Assembly: GCF_001591965.1 (NCBI RefSeq)
Contig: NZ_BCVX01000009.1
Span: 62,001 to 126,000 of the forward strand
Direction of reading: 5' to 3'
DNA length: 64,000 nt
Source of the DNA: Lysinibacillus odysseyi 34hs-1 = NBRC 100172
GTDB taxonomy: Bacteria > Bacillota > Bacilli > Bacillales_A > Planococcaceae
A program made the position numbers and the translations under genes. Below the pieces are notes generated by a model. The model was not told where the DNA came from and made no database searches. It was given only the letters and a program-made list of their open reading frames with translations. Shown here in pieces: positions 1-8,115 of this stretch; the stretch's first letter is position 1; each line of letters opens with the position of its first letter.

Positions 1-1173
1 GATATCTGGGCAGCAGCTTCTCGTGTTATCGATGCAGCTGTAGAAAAAGCTTACAATGGTGAAAAGAAAATCGAATGGTTAGAAGTTTTAGCTGGTGAAA
101 AAGCATTCAACCAAACTGGCGAATGGTTACCACAAGAAACTTTAGATAAAATCAACGAATACTTAATCGCAATCAAAGGTCCTTTAACAACTCCAATCGG
201 TGGCGGTATCCGTTCCCTAAACGTAGCATTACGTCAAGAGCTTGACCTATATGTATGCCTACGTCCAGTACGTCACTTTGATGGTGTACCTTCTCCAGTT
301 AAACGTCCTGAAGATGTAGAAATGGTTATTTTCCGTGAAAATACTGAAGACATCTACGCAGGTATCGAATACAAAGCTGGTTCAGACGAGCAAAAGAAAT
401 TATTAAACTTCTTACAAACTGAGCTTGGCGTTAACAAAATCCGTTTCCCAGAAACTTCTGGTTTAGGTATCAAACCTGTATCTCAAGAAGGTACTGAGCG
501 TTTAGTTCGTGCTGCAATTGAGTACGCTATTAAACACAACAAACCAACTGTTACTTTAGTACACAAAGGTAACATCATGAAGTTCACAGAAGGTGGCTTC
601 AAAACTTGGGGTTACGATTTAGCTGAAAAAGAATTCGGCGACAAAGTATTCACTTGGAACCAATACGATGCAATCAAAGCTGAGCAAGGCGAAGCTGCTG
701 CTAACGAAGCACAATCAAAAGCTGTTGCAGAAGGCAAAATCATCGTAAAAGATTCTATCGCTGATATCTTCTTACAACAAATCTTAACTCGTCCAACTGA
801 GTTCGATGTAGTAGCTACTATGAACTTAAACGGTGACTACATTTCTGATGCATTAGCTGCACAAGTTGGTGGTATCGGTATCGCTCCAGGTGCTAACATT
901 AACTACGTAACTGGCCATGCGATCTTCGAAGCTACTCACGGTACAGCACCAAAATATGCAGGTCAAGATAAAGTAAACCCATCATCAGTTTTACTTTCAG
1001 GCGTATTAATGCTTGAACACCTTGGCTGGCAAGAAGCTGCTGACATGATCACAAAATCTGTAGAGAAAACAATCTCTTCTAAGTATGTAACTTATGACTT
1101 CGCTCGTTTAATGGACGGCGCTACAGAAGTGAAATGCTCAGAGTTCGCTAACAAATTAATCGAAAACCTATAA
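1..1173 (+). CDS. icd: NADP-dependent isocitrate dehydrogenase (5' end outside window)
   Basis: The reading frame is open from base 1, so the gene starts before the window; 390 codons are present against about 423 for the family, so roughly 30 N-terminal residues are missing. The enzyme oxidatively decarboxylates isocitrate to 2-oxoglutarate in the TCA cycle as a cytosolic homodimer. The isocitrate-binding loop [13 protein letters not shown] is encoded near 199-240 and NTEDIYAG near 340-365. The coenzyme segment HGTAPKYAG, with its Lys-Tyr pair and the later YDFAR, indicates NADP rather than NAD use. Codon choice is strongly biased, as in highly expressed genes. A strong terminator follows, so it is probably not read through efficiently into mdh, unlike the B. 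subtilis citZ-icd-mdh operon. Confidence 0.97.
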   Translation, partial: DIWAAASRVIDAAVEKAYNGEKKIEWLEVLAGEKAFNQTGEWLPQETLDKINEYLIAIKGPLTTPIGGGIRSLNVALRQELDLYVCLRPVRHFDGVPSPVKRPEDVEMVIFRENTEDIYAGIEYKAGSDEQKKLLNFLQTELGVNKIRFPETSGLGIKPVSQEGTERLVRAAIEYAIKHNKPTVTLVHKGNIMKFTEGGFKTWGYDLAEKEFGDKVFTWNQYDAIKAEQGEAAANEAQSKAVAEGKIIVKDSIADIFLQQILTRPTEFDVVATMNLNGDYISDALAAQVGGIGIAPGANINYVTGHAIFEATHGTAPKYAGQDKVNPSSVLLSGVLMLEHLGWQEAADMITKSVEKTISSKYVTYDFARLMDGATEVKCSEFANKLIENL

Positions 1174-1305
1174 TTCTCCGATTTTCCATGTAAGTACATG
1201 TGAATTTTCTCACAAATTACTTGATTTTGGATAATTATTAGGGAAATGTTCTATATAAGCAGCGATGCTTTGTACGTAAGGTGTAGAATTTACTCCGCCT
1301 TGTAC

Positions 1306-1341
1306 AAAAAGAGGGAAGAGACTAGTCTCTTCCCTCTTTTT
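1306..1341 (+). terminator. Rho-independent terminator after icd
   Basis: A perfect 36-base palindrome (A-rich 5' arm, core GAGGGAAGAGACT, T-rich 3' arm ending in five T). It can act on either strand and closes the icd transcript. Confidence 0.85.
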
Positions 1342-1734
1342 ATATGGAAATGTGGACAATATTGGAAGATTAAGGTCCATATATTGAAACTCTTAACTGA
1401 ATACACTACACTAAAAATGGAAGCTGTTTCTTTATATATAAAAGAAAAAACCATTGATAAAAAAGCTTTTAAGCTGGAAAAGCTTCCTTGTTATAGTATT
1501 TTCACATGGTTCGATAAAGTAGGAAATGTGTAGAATAGAAATGATGGTAAAGCCAATGAAATGGCCCTAGAAGACGATGTGGAAACTGGCAATTGTGCTA
1601 ATCGATAATCCAGTGGGATAGTATAGCAAAAAGCAGTACATAATACCGGCTTAAATCTTTTGTTTACATGATTGATTCGGGTAAGAAGCGGGAAGAGTGT
1701 AAAATCTATATCTTAAATAAAGGAGCGTATTCAC
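1342..1734. other. Intergenic stretch before mdh, nothing recognised
   Basis: No convincing gene, riboswitch or well-spaced sigma-A promoter is visible. An open frame across 1246-1533 runs through the icd terminator and resembles nothing known. The mdh promoter must lie here, but no -35/-10 pair with normal spacing stands out. Confidence 0.4.
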
Positions 1735-2673
1735 ATGGCATTGAAACGTAAAAAAATCTCTGTAATTGGTGGGGGATTCACAGGTGCAACAGCAGCATTT
1801 TTGGCGGCACAAAAAGAACTTGGTGATGTAGTGCTAGTAGATATACCGGCAGCTGAAAATCCAACGAAGGGCAAAGCTTTGGATATGTGGGAAGCTGCGC
1901 CTGTCCAAGGGTATGATGCATATGTAAAAGGGACGTCTGATTATGCAGATACGGCTGATTCAGATGTAGTCATTATTACCGCTGGGGTTGCACGCAAGCC
2001 AGGGATGAGCCGTGATGATTTAGTACAGATCAACCAGAAAGTAATGATTTCAGTATCTGAGCAAATTGCCAAATATTCTCCGAATGCTGTCATCATAGTG
2101 CTGACAAATCCGGTTGATGCAATGACATATACAGTTTATAAGACGACAGGGTTTCCTAAAAATCGTGTGATCGGTCAATCCGGTGTCCTTGATACAGCAC
2201 GTTTCCGTGCCTTTATTGCTGAAGAACTCAATATTTCCGTAAAAGACATCACAGGCTTTGTATTAGGCGGGCATGGGGATACGATGGTTCCGTTAACTCG
2301 CTATTCATTTGCGGGCGGCATACCATTAGAGACATTACTTCCAGCAGACCGGTTAGAAGAAATTGTCGATCGTACACGTAATGGTGGTGCAGAAATCGTC
2401 AACCTATTGGGTAACGGCTCTGCATATTACGCTCCTGCTGCAGCATTAATAGAAATGGCTGAAGCAATTTTGAAGGATCAAAAACGTATTTTGCCATCCG
2501 TAGCTTATTTAGAAGGTGAATATGGATATAGTGATTTATATTTAGGCGTACCGACTTTATTAGGTGCTGATGGAATTGAAAAAATCTTTGAACTTGAGCT
2601 GACAGAAAAGGAAAAATCGGCATTGGATGTTTCTGCAGAAGCAGTGCGAAACGTCATGAAGGTGTTATCTTAA
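1735..2673 (+). CDS. mdh: Malate dehydrogenase (LDH-like type)
   Basis: NAD-dependent malate dehydrogenase of 312 residues, the TCA enzyme interconverting malate and oxaloacetate, of the lactate-dehydrogenase-like family used by Bacillus. The Rossmann glycine motif [11 protein letters not shown] lies at residues 12-22 and the Asp closing the second strand (D36, in VVLVD) selects NAD over [14 protein letters not shown] supplies substrate-binding arginines, and the catalytic His is in [10 protein letters not shown] near residue 180. The ATG follows the Shine-Dalgarno AAAGGAG at 1720-1726. It lies downstream of icd as in B. subtilis, but a long gap with a terminator separates them, so it probably has its own promoter. 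Confidence 0.97.
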   Translation: MALKRKKISVIGGGFTGATAAFLAAQKELGDVVLVDIPAAENPTKGKALDMWEAAPVQGYDAYVKGTSDYADTADSDVVIITAGVARKPGMSRDDLVQINQKVMISVSEQIAKYSPNAVIIVLTNPVDAMTYTVYKTTGFPKNRVIGQSGVLDTARFRAFIAEELNISVKDITGFVLGGHGDTMVPLTRYSFAGGIPLETLLPADRLEEIVDRTRNGGAEIVNLLGNGSAYYAPAAALIEMAEAILKDQKRILPSVAYLEGEYGYSDLYLGVPTLLGADGIEKIFELELTEKEKSALDVSAEAVRNVMKVLS

Positions 2674-2684
2674 TTTTCTTTTGC

Positions 2685-2740
2685 AAAAAAGAGCTGTTTA
2701 ATAAGCCGTTTTTAACGGGCTTTGTTAGCAGCTCTTTTTT
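2685..2740 (+). terminator. Terminator after mdh
   Basis: Arms AAAAAGAGCTG and CAGCTCTTTTTT enclose a second small hairpin (AAGCCGTTTTTAACGGGCTT); a T-run follows the outer stem. Confidence 0.75.
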
Positions 2741-2798
2741 GTGCGTAAGGTGATTGCTGGTTTGGCCTTAAAAATCATTGGATGATTCGTTTGGCTAA

Positions 2799-2827
2799 TT
2801 GTACTTTTGCCTAAAACTTGTTACTAT
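2799..2827 (+). promoter_or_regulatory. Sigma-A-like promoter for the MaoC-fold gene and phoPR
   Basis: TTGTAC (2799-2804), a 17-base spacer, then TACTAT (2822-2827), about 35 bases before the start region. Assigned from consensus and spacing only. Confidence 0.5.
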
Positions 2828-2864
2828 GAAAGTAATCTCAGTAGACGAAGGGGTTGCGTAATGT

Positions 2865-3299
2865 TTGCTGCAAAAAAAAAGCAGGTTAGGGAAAAAGATT
2901 GATGAAATACTGGTTGGGGAGAAATTGCATCTAACGGAAACAATAGAGGATAAGGATCTTCTTTTGTATCTAGGGCTGACTAATGACAGTAACCCGCTCT
3001 ATATCCAGCATGAATATGCAGCGGACACACCATTTAAGGCACCGATTGTACCGCCGATTATGTTAAATGGTATTATTACCTCTGCCATTTCAAAGCATAT
3101 GCCAGGACCTGGCTCACATATCTTAGAACAGCAGCTCGCTTTTTTAAGGCCGGCATACCATTATGAAACCATTGATTTTACTCTGCAGGTCAATGGGGTG
3201 GATATGTTAAATCGTGTAGTGGACGTGGGGATTCAAGCATTTAATGCGAATAAAGAACCGATTATTGAGGGTGTTGTGAAGGTCACTCCTCCATATTAA
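2865..3299 (+). CDS. MaoC-like hotdog-fold protein, possibly catalytically altered
   Basis: A 144-residue single hotdog-fold protein of the MaoC/(R)-specific enoyl-CoA hydratase type. The family hydratase motif has Asp, then NP[IL]H. Here the segment is NDSNPLYIQH (about residues 40-49): Asp and Asn-Pro are kept but the catalytic His position is Tyr, so ordinary hydratase activity is doubtful. The start is odd. The best-placed ATG (2861, after GAAGGGG) is out of frame and reaches a stop after 13 codons; the open frame begins at TTG 2865. A run of nine A at 2872-2880 separates the two, and removing one A would join ATG 2861 to the gene. It precedes phoP by 45 bases and probably shares its transcript. 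Substrate unknown. Confidence 0.8.
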   Translation: MLQKKSRLGKKIDEILVGEKLHLTETIEDKDLLLYLGLTNDSNPLYIQHEYAADTPFKAPIVPPIMLNGIITSAISKHMPGPGSHILEQQLAFLRPAYHYETIDFTLQVNGVDMLNRVVDVGIQAFNANKEPIIEGVVKVTPPY

Positions 3300-3344
3300 A
3301 GGGTTTGAAATGGGGGTTTCAGATCATTTTTGGAGGCGTAGTAG

Positions 3345-4055
3345 ATGGCGAAAACGATTTTAGTAGTAGAAGATGAAGTATCGATTGCAACATTGTTAAA
3401 ATATAATTTGGAGCAGGCGGGTTTTCAAGTGCTTCTTGCACATGATGGAAAAGTCGGGCTGCAGATGGCAATGAAGGAATCTCCTGATTTGATGATTCTT
3501 GATTTAATGCTTCCTACATTAGACGGAATGGAAGTGTGTAAGGAACTGCGCAGTGAGCGGAAAAATATACCAATTATTATGCTGACGGCACGGGATGACG
3601 AATTTGATAAAGTACTTGGCCTGGAGCTTGGTGCAGATGACTATATGACGAAGCCTTTTAGTCCTCGTGAAGTCATAGCGCGCGTGAAGGCCGTTCTGCG
3701 TCGATTTACACCATCACCATTGGAAGAAGAGACTGAAAAGTCGGAAGTCTCCTATGAGTATGGGCAGCTAAGGGTATATCCAGATCGATTTGAGGCTTTT
3801 CTTGGTGAGGAATCGCTTGAATTTACACCGAAGGAATTTGAGCTGCTTGTTTACTTATTGGAAAATAAGAACCGTGTCTTGACGCGGGACCAGCTACTTA
3901 GTGCCGTATGGAATTATGATTTTGCCGGAGATACACGTATTGTCGATGTGCATATCAGCCATTTACGGGAGAAAATTGAGGAAAATAGCAGAAAGCCGGT
4001 CTTCATTAAAACAATACGGGGGCTGGGCTATAAATTTGAGGAGCCGAAAAAATGA
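3345..4055 (+). CDS. phoP: Phosphate-regulon response regulator PhoP
   Basis: A 236-residue OmpR/PhoB-family response regulator. The receiver domain (about 1-120) keeps the acidic pair in VVEDE and the phosphorylatable Asp53 in MILDLMLP, with Lys in DYMTKPFSPRE. The C-terminal winged helix (about 135-234) contains FTPKEFELLVYLLENK and the DNA-binding stretch VDVHISHLREKI. It would bind Pho boxes of phosphate-starvation genes; PsiE at 53.4 kb in this window is a plausible target. The ATG follows GGAGG at 3331-3335. Its stop codon overlaps the phoR start (ATGA), so the pair is translationally coupled. Assignment to PhoP rather than another OmpR regulator rests on the mdh-phoP-phoR order shared with B. 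subtilis. Confidence 0.93.
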   Translation: MAKTILVVEDEVSIATLLKYNLEQAGFQVLLAHDGKVGLQMAMKESPDLMILDLMLPTLDGMEVCKELRSERKNIPIIMLTARDDEFDKVLGLELGADDYMTKPFSPREVIARVKAVLRRFTPSPLEEETEKSEVSYEYGQLRVYPDRFEAFLGEESLEFTPKEFELLVYLLENKNRVLTRDQLLSAVWNYDFAGDTRIVDVHISHLREKIEENSRKPVFIKTIRGLGYKFEEPKK

Positions 4056-5596
4056 AAAAATCGATGAGCAATGGCTTGTTTTTTTCATTTGTTTGTTTAG
4101 TAGGTATCATTTTAGCTGTCCTAGGCTTTGTAATAGGTCAGCTTTTTCCTTTTTATGCTGAATCCTATATTAATGAAAATACTGAACAAGCCCAACAGAG
4201 AATGATGGATGTCATTGAAGAGCGAGGAATTGATATTACTTATTCGCAGGAGCAGGCACTATTAAAAACGCATGGCTTGCAGTTGGAAGACGATTTTATT
4301 ACGGAAATGAAAGCAAGACTGGCAGTTGTATTATTATTTATACTTGCCATCTCGTTTATATTAATTAGTATTGTGACCAAAAAAATGATTCGCAATTTTG
4401 TTGAGCCTATTGAAAATGTCACAAGGACAGCGCATGAACTTGCGGCGGGCAATTATCGGGCAAGAGCCTTTGCAAATGGACCGAAAACGGTTGTGGAGCT
4501 GAGAAACTCCATTAATATATTGGCACGAAACTTACAGGATATTACGAAAATACGCGAGATAGAGGAAGAACGCTTAAAAACATTGATTGAAAATATGGGA
4601 AGTGCCCTTCTCATGATTGACCGGGGGGGACACGTATCGATCGTTAATAAAGTGTTTTTAGAGCGGTTCGGCTACCGCTATGAAGAAGTACAGAAAAAAA
4701 GCTTCCTGTCTCTTAATTTACCGCCTGAGCTGGAGTCATTTATTGACCATGTATTCCTAACGGAAATGCCGTACCATAAGCAGCTTGAGATGGAAGTGCT
4801 GCAGGAGATTACGTATAAGCTTGCGTATGGGGCACCGGTAGTAGGCGATCACGGCCGCTGGTTAGGGGTTGTCATCGTCATGCATGATGTATCGGAGTTA
4901 GTGCGTCTGGAGCAGATTCGAAAAGACTTTGTAGCGAACGTATCACATGAACTGCGGACACCGATTACTTCCATTAAGGGATTTTCAGAAACCTTGCTGG
5001 ATGGGGCTTATAAGGATGAAGGAATGGCATTGTCCTTTTTGGAAATCATTCATCAGGAGAGCAATCGGCTGCAGATACTTATTCAGGATTTATTGGAGCT
5101 TTCTAAAATTGAACAACATGGCTTTTCTGTCGATATTATTCCAACTCCATTGCAGGAAGTGCTTGTCAGGGCAGCAGATTTAACAGCTCAGCGCCTAGAA
5201 GAGAAAAATATGCAGTTCCAAGTGGAATTTGCTAAAGAGGTAGTAGTGGAAGGGGATGCGAATCGTCTTATTCAGATTTTCACTAACCTCATCTTTAATG
5301 CCATCATGTATTCTTTTGAAGAGACGACAGTGACGATTAGAGTGTTTGAAAAGGATAAATGGGGAGTAGTGGAAATTATCGATGAAGGAATTGGTATCAA
5401 AAAAAGTGAAATCCCACGTGTGTTTGAACGTTTTTACCGGGTAGACCGTGCACGCAGTCGGGACTCGGGCGGTACTGGGCTTGGGCTTGCGATTGTGAAG
5501 CACTTAGTAGAGGCACACCACGGAAAAATACAAGTGGAGAGTGAGGTAGGAAAAGGAACTACGATGCGCGTAATGCTCCCGCTCCACACACCTTAA
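4052..5596 (+). CDS. phoR: Phosphate-regulon sensor histidine kinase PhoR
   Basis: A 514-residue membrane histidine kinase paired with PhoP. Two membrane segments (about 9-31 and 90-108) flank a short outside loop of roughly 60 residues, shorter than the extracytoplasmic domain of the 579-residue B. subtilis PhoR. Then come HAMP (about 110-165), PAS (about 170-280), the dimerisation/phosphoacceptor helix with H299 in NVSHELRTPITS, and the HATPase domain (N box NAIMYS, G boxes DEGIGI and GGTGLGLAIVK). It phosphorylates PhoP under phosphate limitation; in B. subtilis the signal is read largely inside the cell through teichoic-acid intermediates, which suits a reduced outer domain. Confidence 0.93.
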   Translation: MKKSMSNGLFFSFVCLVGIILAVLGFVIGQLFPFYAESYINENTEQAQQRMMDVIEERGIDITYSQEQALLKTHGLQLEDDFITEMKARLAVVLLFILAISFILISIVTKKMIRNFVEPIENVTRTAHELAAGNYRARAFANGPKTVVELRNSINILARNLQDITKIREIEEERLKTLIENMGSALLMIDRGGHVSIVNKVFLERFGYRYEEVQKKSFLSLNLPPELESFIDHVFLTEMPYHKQLEMEVLQEITYKLAYGAPVVGDHGRWLGVVIVMHDVSELVRLEQIRKDFVANVSHELRTPITSIKGFSETLLDGAYKDEGMALSFLEIIHQESNRLQILIQDLLELSKIEQHGFSVDIIPTPLQEVLVRAADLTAQRLEEKNMQFQVEFAKEVVVEGDANRLIQIFTNLIFNAIMYSFEETTVTIRVFEKDKWGVVEIIDEGIGIKKSEIPRVFERFYRVDRARSRDSGGTGLGLAIVKHLVEAHHGKIQVESEVGKGTTMRVMLPLHTP

Positions 5597-5680
5597 CAAG
5601 AAATTTACAATATCGAAACGCTAGATTAAAAAAGAGGGTTTATAGTAATGATTAGAAACCCCCATGTTTCGAATAAAAAT

Positions 5681-5790
5681 AAGTCCCAAAAGTGAGTGGG
5701 GCTTTTCCCTTTCCCCCCCAAAAAGCATCCTATTTTCCATGCTTTTTTCGATAGAGCTATTCAGAAAGCTTTTCTGAATGGCTCTTTTTT
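5681..5790 (+). terminator. Tandem terminator hairpins after phoR
   Basis: Three hairpins in a row: a weak one at 5681-5707, AAAAGCAT/ATGCTTTT at 5720-5748, and the strongest (AGAGC-ATTCAGAA paired with TTCTGAAT-GCTCT followed by TTTTTT) at 5753-5790. Confidence 0.7.
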
Positions 5791-5898
5791 GCGTGTAACT
5801 CTTCGGTAGGGGATTCATTATTATGTTGAGTCAATCTTATAATTCAGTGCAAAAGAAAGCCTTTTACTGACCTTCGTTCGTTTTATTTTTGATATTTT

Positions 5899-5925
5899 TG
5901 AATCTTTTTCCATAGAAAGCCCGTA
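5899..5925 (+). promoter_or_regulatory. Possible sigma-W-like promoter of hflK-hflC
   Basis: TGAATC (5899-5904), 17 bases, CGTA (5922-5925), one base from the TGAAAC core and one base longer than the usual N16 spacer of sigma-W promoters. The flotillin genes of B. subtilis, also SPFH proteins, belong to the sigma-W regulon, which makes this plausible but not proven. Confidence 0.35.
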
Positions 5926-5957
5926 TATGTACTATACATAAAAAAGGGGGTTTCAAA

Positions 5958-6917
5958 ATGAGTGCAAAACGGACACTTATGTGGATCGGCCTGACTCTTT
6001 TTGCCGCACTGGCTATTCTTGCTGTCACAACTTCCTGGTATACAGTCGATGAATCGGAACAGGCCGTCGTCATTACTTTCGGCCAGGCGAAAGATATCGT
6101 CAATGAACCAGGGCTGCATTTCAAGCTGCCTTGGCCGATTCAAAAAGCAGAGGTTTTATCTAAGGAAACATACAGTTTAAAGTTTGGCTATGAAGAAAAA
6201 GAGGACGGGTCGCTTAACACCGTCGGATCTGATGCAAAGATGATTACCGGAGATGAAAATATTGTCCTGACAGATCTAGTCGTACAGTGGCGCATTGTGG
6301 ATCCGAAAAAATATCTATTTAATTCTCAGGACCCGCAGGAAATTTTACATAGTGCTACATCGAGCGCTATCCGCTCTGTCATCGGCAGCTCAACAATCGA
6401 TGATGCCTTAACAGACGGAAAAGCAGATATCGAGTCGCATACACGGGATTTACTTGTAGAACTCCTGGAAAAATACGATATCGGCATTAGTGTACTTGGT
6501 GTGAAATTGCAGGACGTAGAGCTGCCGAATAAGGAAGTACGGGCGGCCTTTACAGCAGTAACAGATGCCCGTGAGACAAAGAGTACAAAGATGAATGAAG
6601 CCGAAAAATATCAAAATCAAAAGGAAAGCGAAGCAAAAGGAGAAAAGGAAGCTATTATGTCTCGTGCAGAAGGGGAAAAAACAGCCCGCATTGAACAAGC
6701 GAGAGGAGAAGTAGCTGTCTTTGATAAGCTTTATGAGCAATACAGAGGAAATCAGGCGATTACCCGTGACCGTCTTGTCATTGAAACGCTTGAGGCTGTA
6801 CTGCCAAATGCCCAAATCTATATTATGAATGATAATGGGGAGACACTAAAATATTTGCCGATTCAGCCGGCCCAGACACAGCCAAAAACAGAGGGGAGCG
6901 GAAATGATGAGCAATAA
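5958..6917 (+). CDS. hflK: SPFH/band-7 membrane protein, HflK-like
   Basis: A 319-residue protein with one N-terminal membrane segment (about 8-28), an SPFH domain (about 30-215) containing PGLHFKLPWP and the HflK-typical MITGDENIV, then an Ala/Glu-rich coiled coil (about 215-270). HflK and HflC assemble into a membrane ring that encloses and modulates the FtsH protease. The cytoplasmic extension that precedes the membrane segment in E. coli HflK is missing here; a comparable extension is on the next gene. ATG after AAAAGGGGG. It overlaps hflC by 14 bases, so the two are coupled. Confidence 0.88.
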   Translation: MSAKRTLMWIGLTLFAALAILAVTTSWYTVDESEQAVVITFGQAKDIVNEPGLHFKLPWPIQKAEVLSKETYSLKFGYEEKEDGSLNTVGSDAKMITGDENIVLTDLVVQWRIVDPKKYLFNSQDPQEILHSATSSAIRSVIGSSTIDDALTDGKADIESHTRDLLVELLEKYDIGISVLGVKLQDVELPNKEVRAAFTAVTDARETKSTKMNEAEKYQNQKESEAKGEKEAIMSRAEGEKTARIEQARGEVAVFDKLYEQYRGNQAITRDRLVIETLEAVLPNAQIYIMNDNGETLKYLPIQPAQTQPKTEGSGNDEQ

Positions 6918-7935
6918 AAACCTCGATGATTTTGTACGGAATCTGTTCGGAAATAAAAGTCAAAAACCGCTTAACAGAAGAGAGAATGTGCAGCAGCAAA
7001 ACACGCAGCCAACTGATCCACAAGTTGTTCCTAAATCCCAGAAGCCGAAAAATATAAAACAGATGACTACTTCTATAGTGGTAGGGGCAGTTGCGATTGC
7101 AATCCTTCTTATCGCTATTACGAACGTGTATGTCGTAAAAGAGAATGAATACAAAGTTGTCCGCCAGTTTGGGGAGGTTGTCAAATATCAGAAGACACCA
7201 GGCATTCATATGAAGATCCCTTTTATTCAGCGCATTGAAACATTGCCGAAAAACTTAATGACCTATGATATGACAGAGGAAGAAATCAATACAAAAGATA
7301 AAAAGCGTATCATTATTGATAACTATGCTGTTTGGCGTGTAGTAGACCCCAAGGCATTGATCTCAAACGCCCGTACATTACCGAATGCAGAGCGTCGTAT
7401 GGAGGAATTTATTTACTCCACTTTGCGAACTAAGCTGGGGCAGTTGGATTATGAAGCTATCATAAACGATGAGAATCCTTCCCGGGGTTCTATTAATGGA
7501 GAGGTTACAGAGCAAGTAAATGAGCTGCTGAAAAATGACAATTACGGGATAGAGGTTGTAGATGTACGAATTCGGCGTACCGACCTGCCTGCTGAGAATG
7601 AACAGTCGGTCTATACACGAATGGTTTCTGAGCGTGAGTCAATTGCCCAGCGTTATTTATCTGAAGGCGATGCCGAAAAAAATCGCATTATGGCTCAGAC
7701 TGACCAAGAGGTACAATCAATGCTGGCAACAGCTAAAAAGAATGCGGCGCTTATTACAGCAGAAGGAGAATCTGAGGCAGCAAAAATATACAATCAAGCA
7801 TTTGCAAAAGATCCGGAATTTTATTCTTTATACAGGACTTTAGAATCTTATAAAAAGACAATTGGGGAGGACACGGTCATTATTCTTCCGTCAGACTCAC
7901 CTTATGCCCGTCTTCTTTCAGGATACTTGGAATAA
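6904..7935 (+). CDS. hflC: SPFH/band-7 membrane protein, HflC-like with an extended N-terminus
   Basis: A 343-residue HflC-type protein: membrane segment about 56-78, SPFH core with GIHMKIPFI and IEVVDVRIRRTDLP, then TAEGESEAAKIYNQAF and FYSLYRTLESY, all typical of HflC. Unlike E. coli HflC, which begins at the membrane helix, it has about 55 polar residues first, starting NLDDFVRNLFG, which resembles the opening of HflK. It is the partner of the upstream protein in an FtsH-regulating complex. Two ATGs (6904, 6907) are possible starts, both after GGGGAGCGG. Confidence 0.88.
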   Translation: MMSNKNLDDFVRNLFGNKSQKPLNRRENVQQQNTQPTDPQVVPKSQKPKNIKQMTTSIVVGAVAIAILLIAITNVYVVKENEYKVVRQFGEVVKYQKTPGIHMKIPFIQRIETLPKNLMTYDMTEEEINTKDKKRIIIDNYAVWRVVDPKALISNARTLPNAERRMEEFIYSTLRTKLGQLDYEAIINDENPSRGSINGEVTEQVNELLKNDNYGIEVVDVRIRRTDLPAENEQSVYTRMVSERESIAQRYLSEGDAEKNRIMAQTDQEVQSMLATAKKNAALITAEGESEAAKIYNQAFAKDPEFYSLYRTLESYKKTIGEDTVIILPSDSPYARLLSGYLE

Positions 7936-7948
7936 AAAGGTTTATATA

Positions 7949-7988
7949 GGAAGGTAGAGCCAATTTGAGGCTTTATCTTCCTTTTTTT
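7949..7988 (+). terminator. Terminator after hflC
   Basis: GGAAG-TA-AGCC pairs with GGCT-TA-CTTCC across a short AATTTGA loop, followed by a T-run. Confidence 0.8.
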
Positions 7989-8115
7989 ATTAAATAATCT
8001 GAAAAATTAAAAATATCCCGAATTTCCTATTTTTATGTATAATATTCGTTGGACTAATAGATATATTTTACGAGAAAAGATTAGTTATATTTTACTACAT
8101 AGGAGGAAATCTTAT

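Noticed and set aside
1246-1533. 95-codon open frame after icd
   Set aside because: It runs through the perfect icd terminator, lacks a ribosome site and has a composition unlike its neighbours.
8000-8045. Sigma-D (motility) promoter before the ATP-grasp/chemoreceptor operon
   Set aside because: TAAA is present but no GCCGATAT-like -10 at 15 bases; a TATAAT at 8038-8043 fits sigma-A better.
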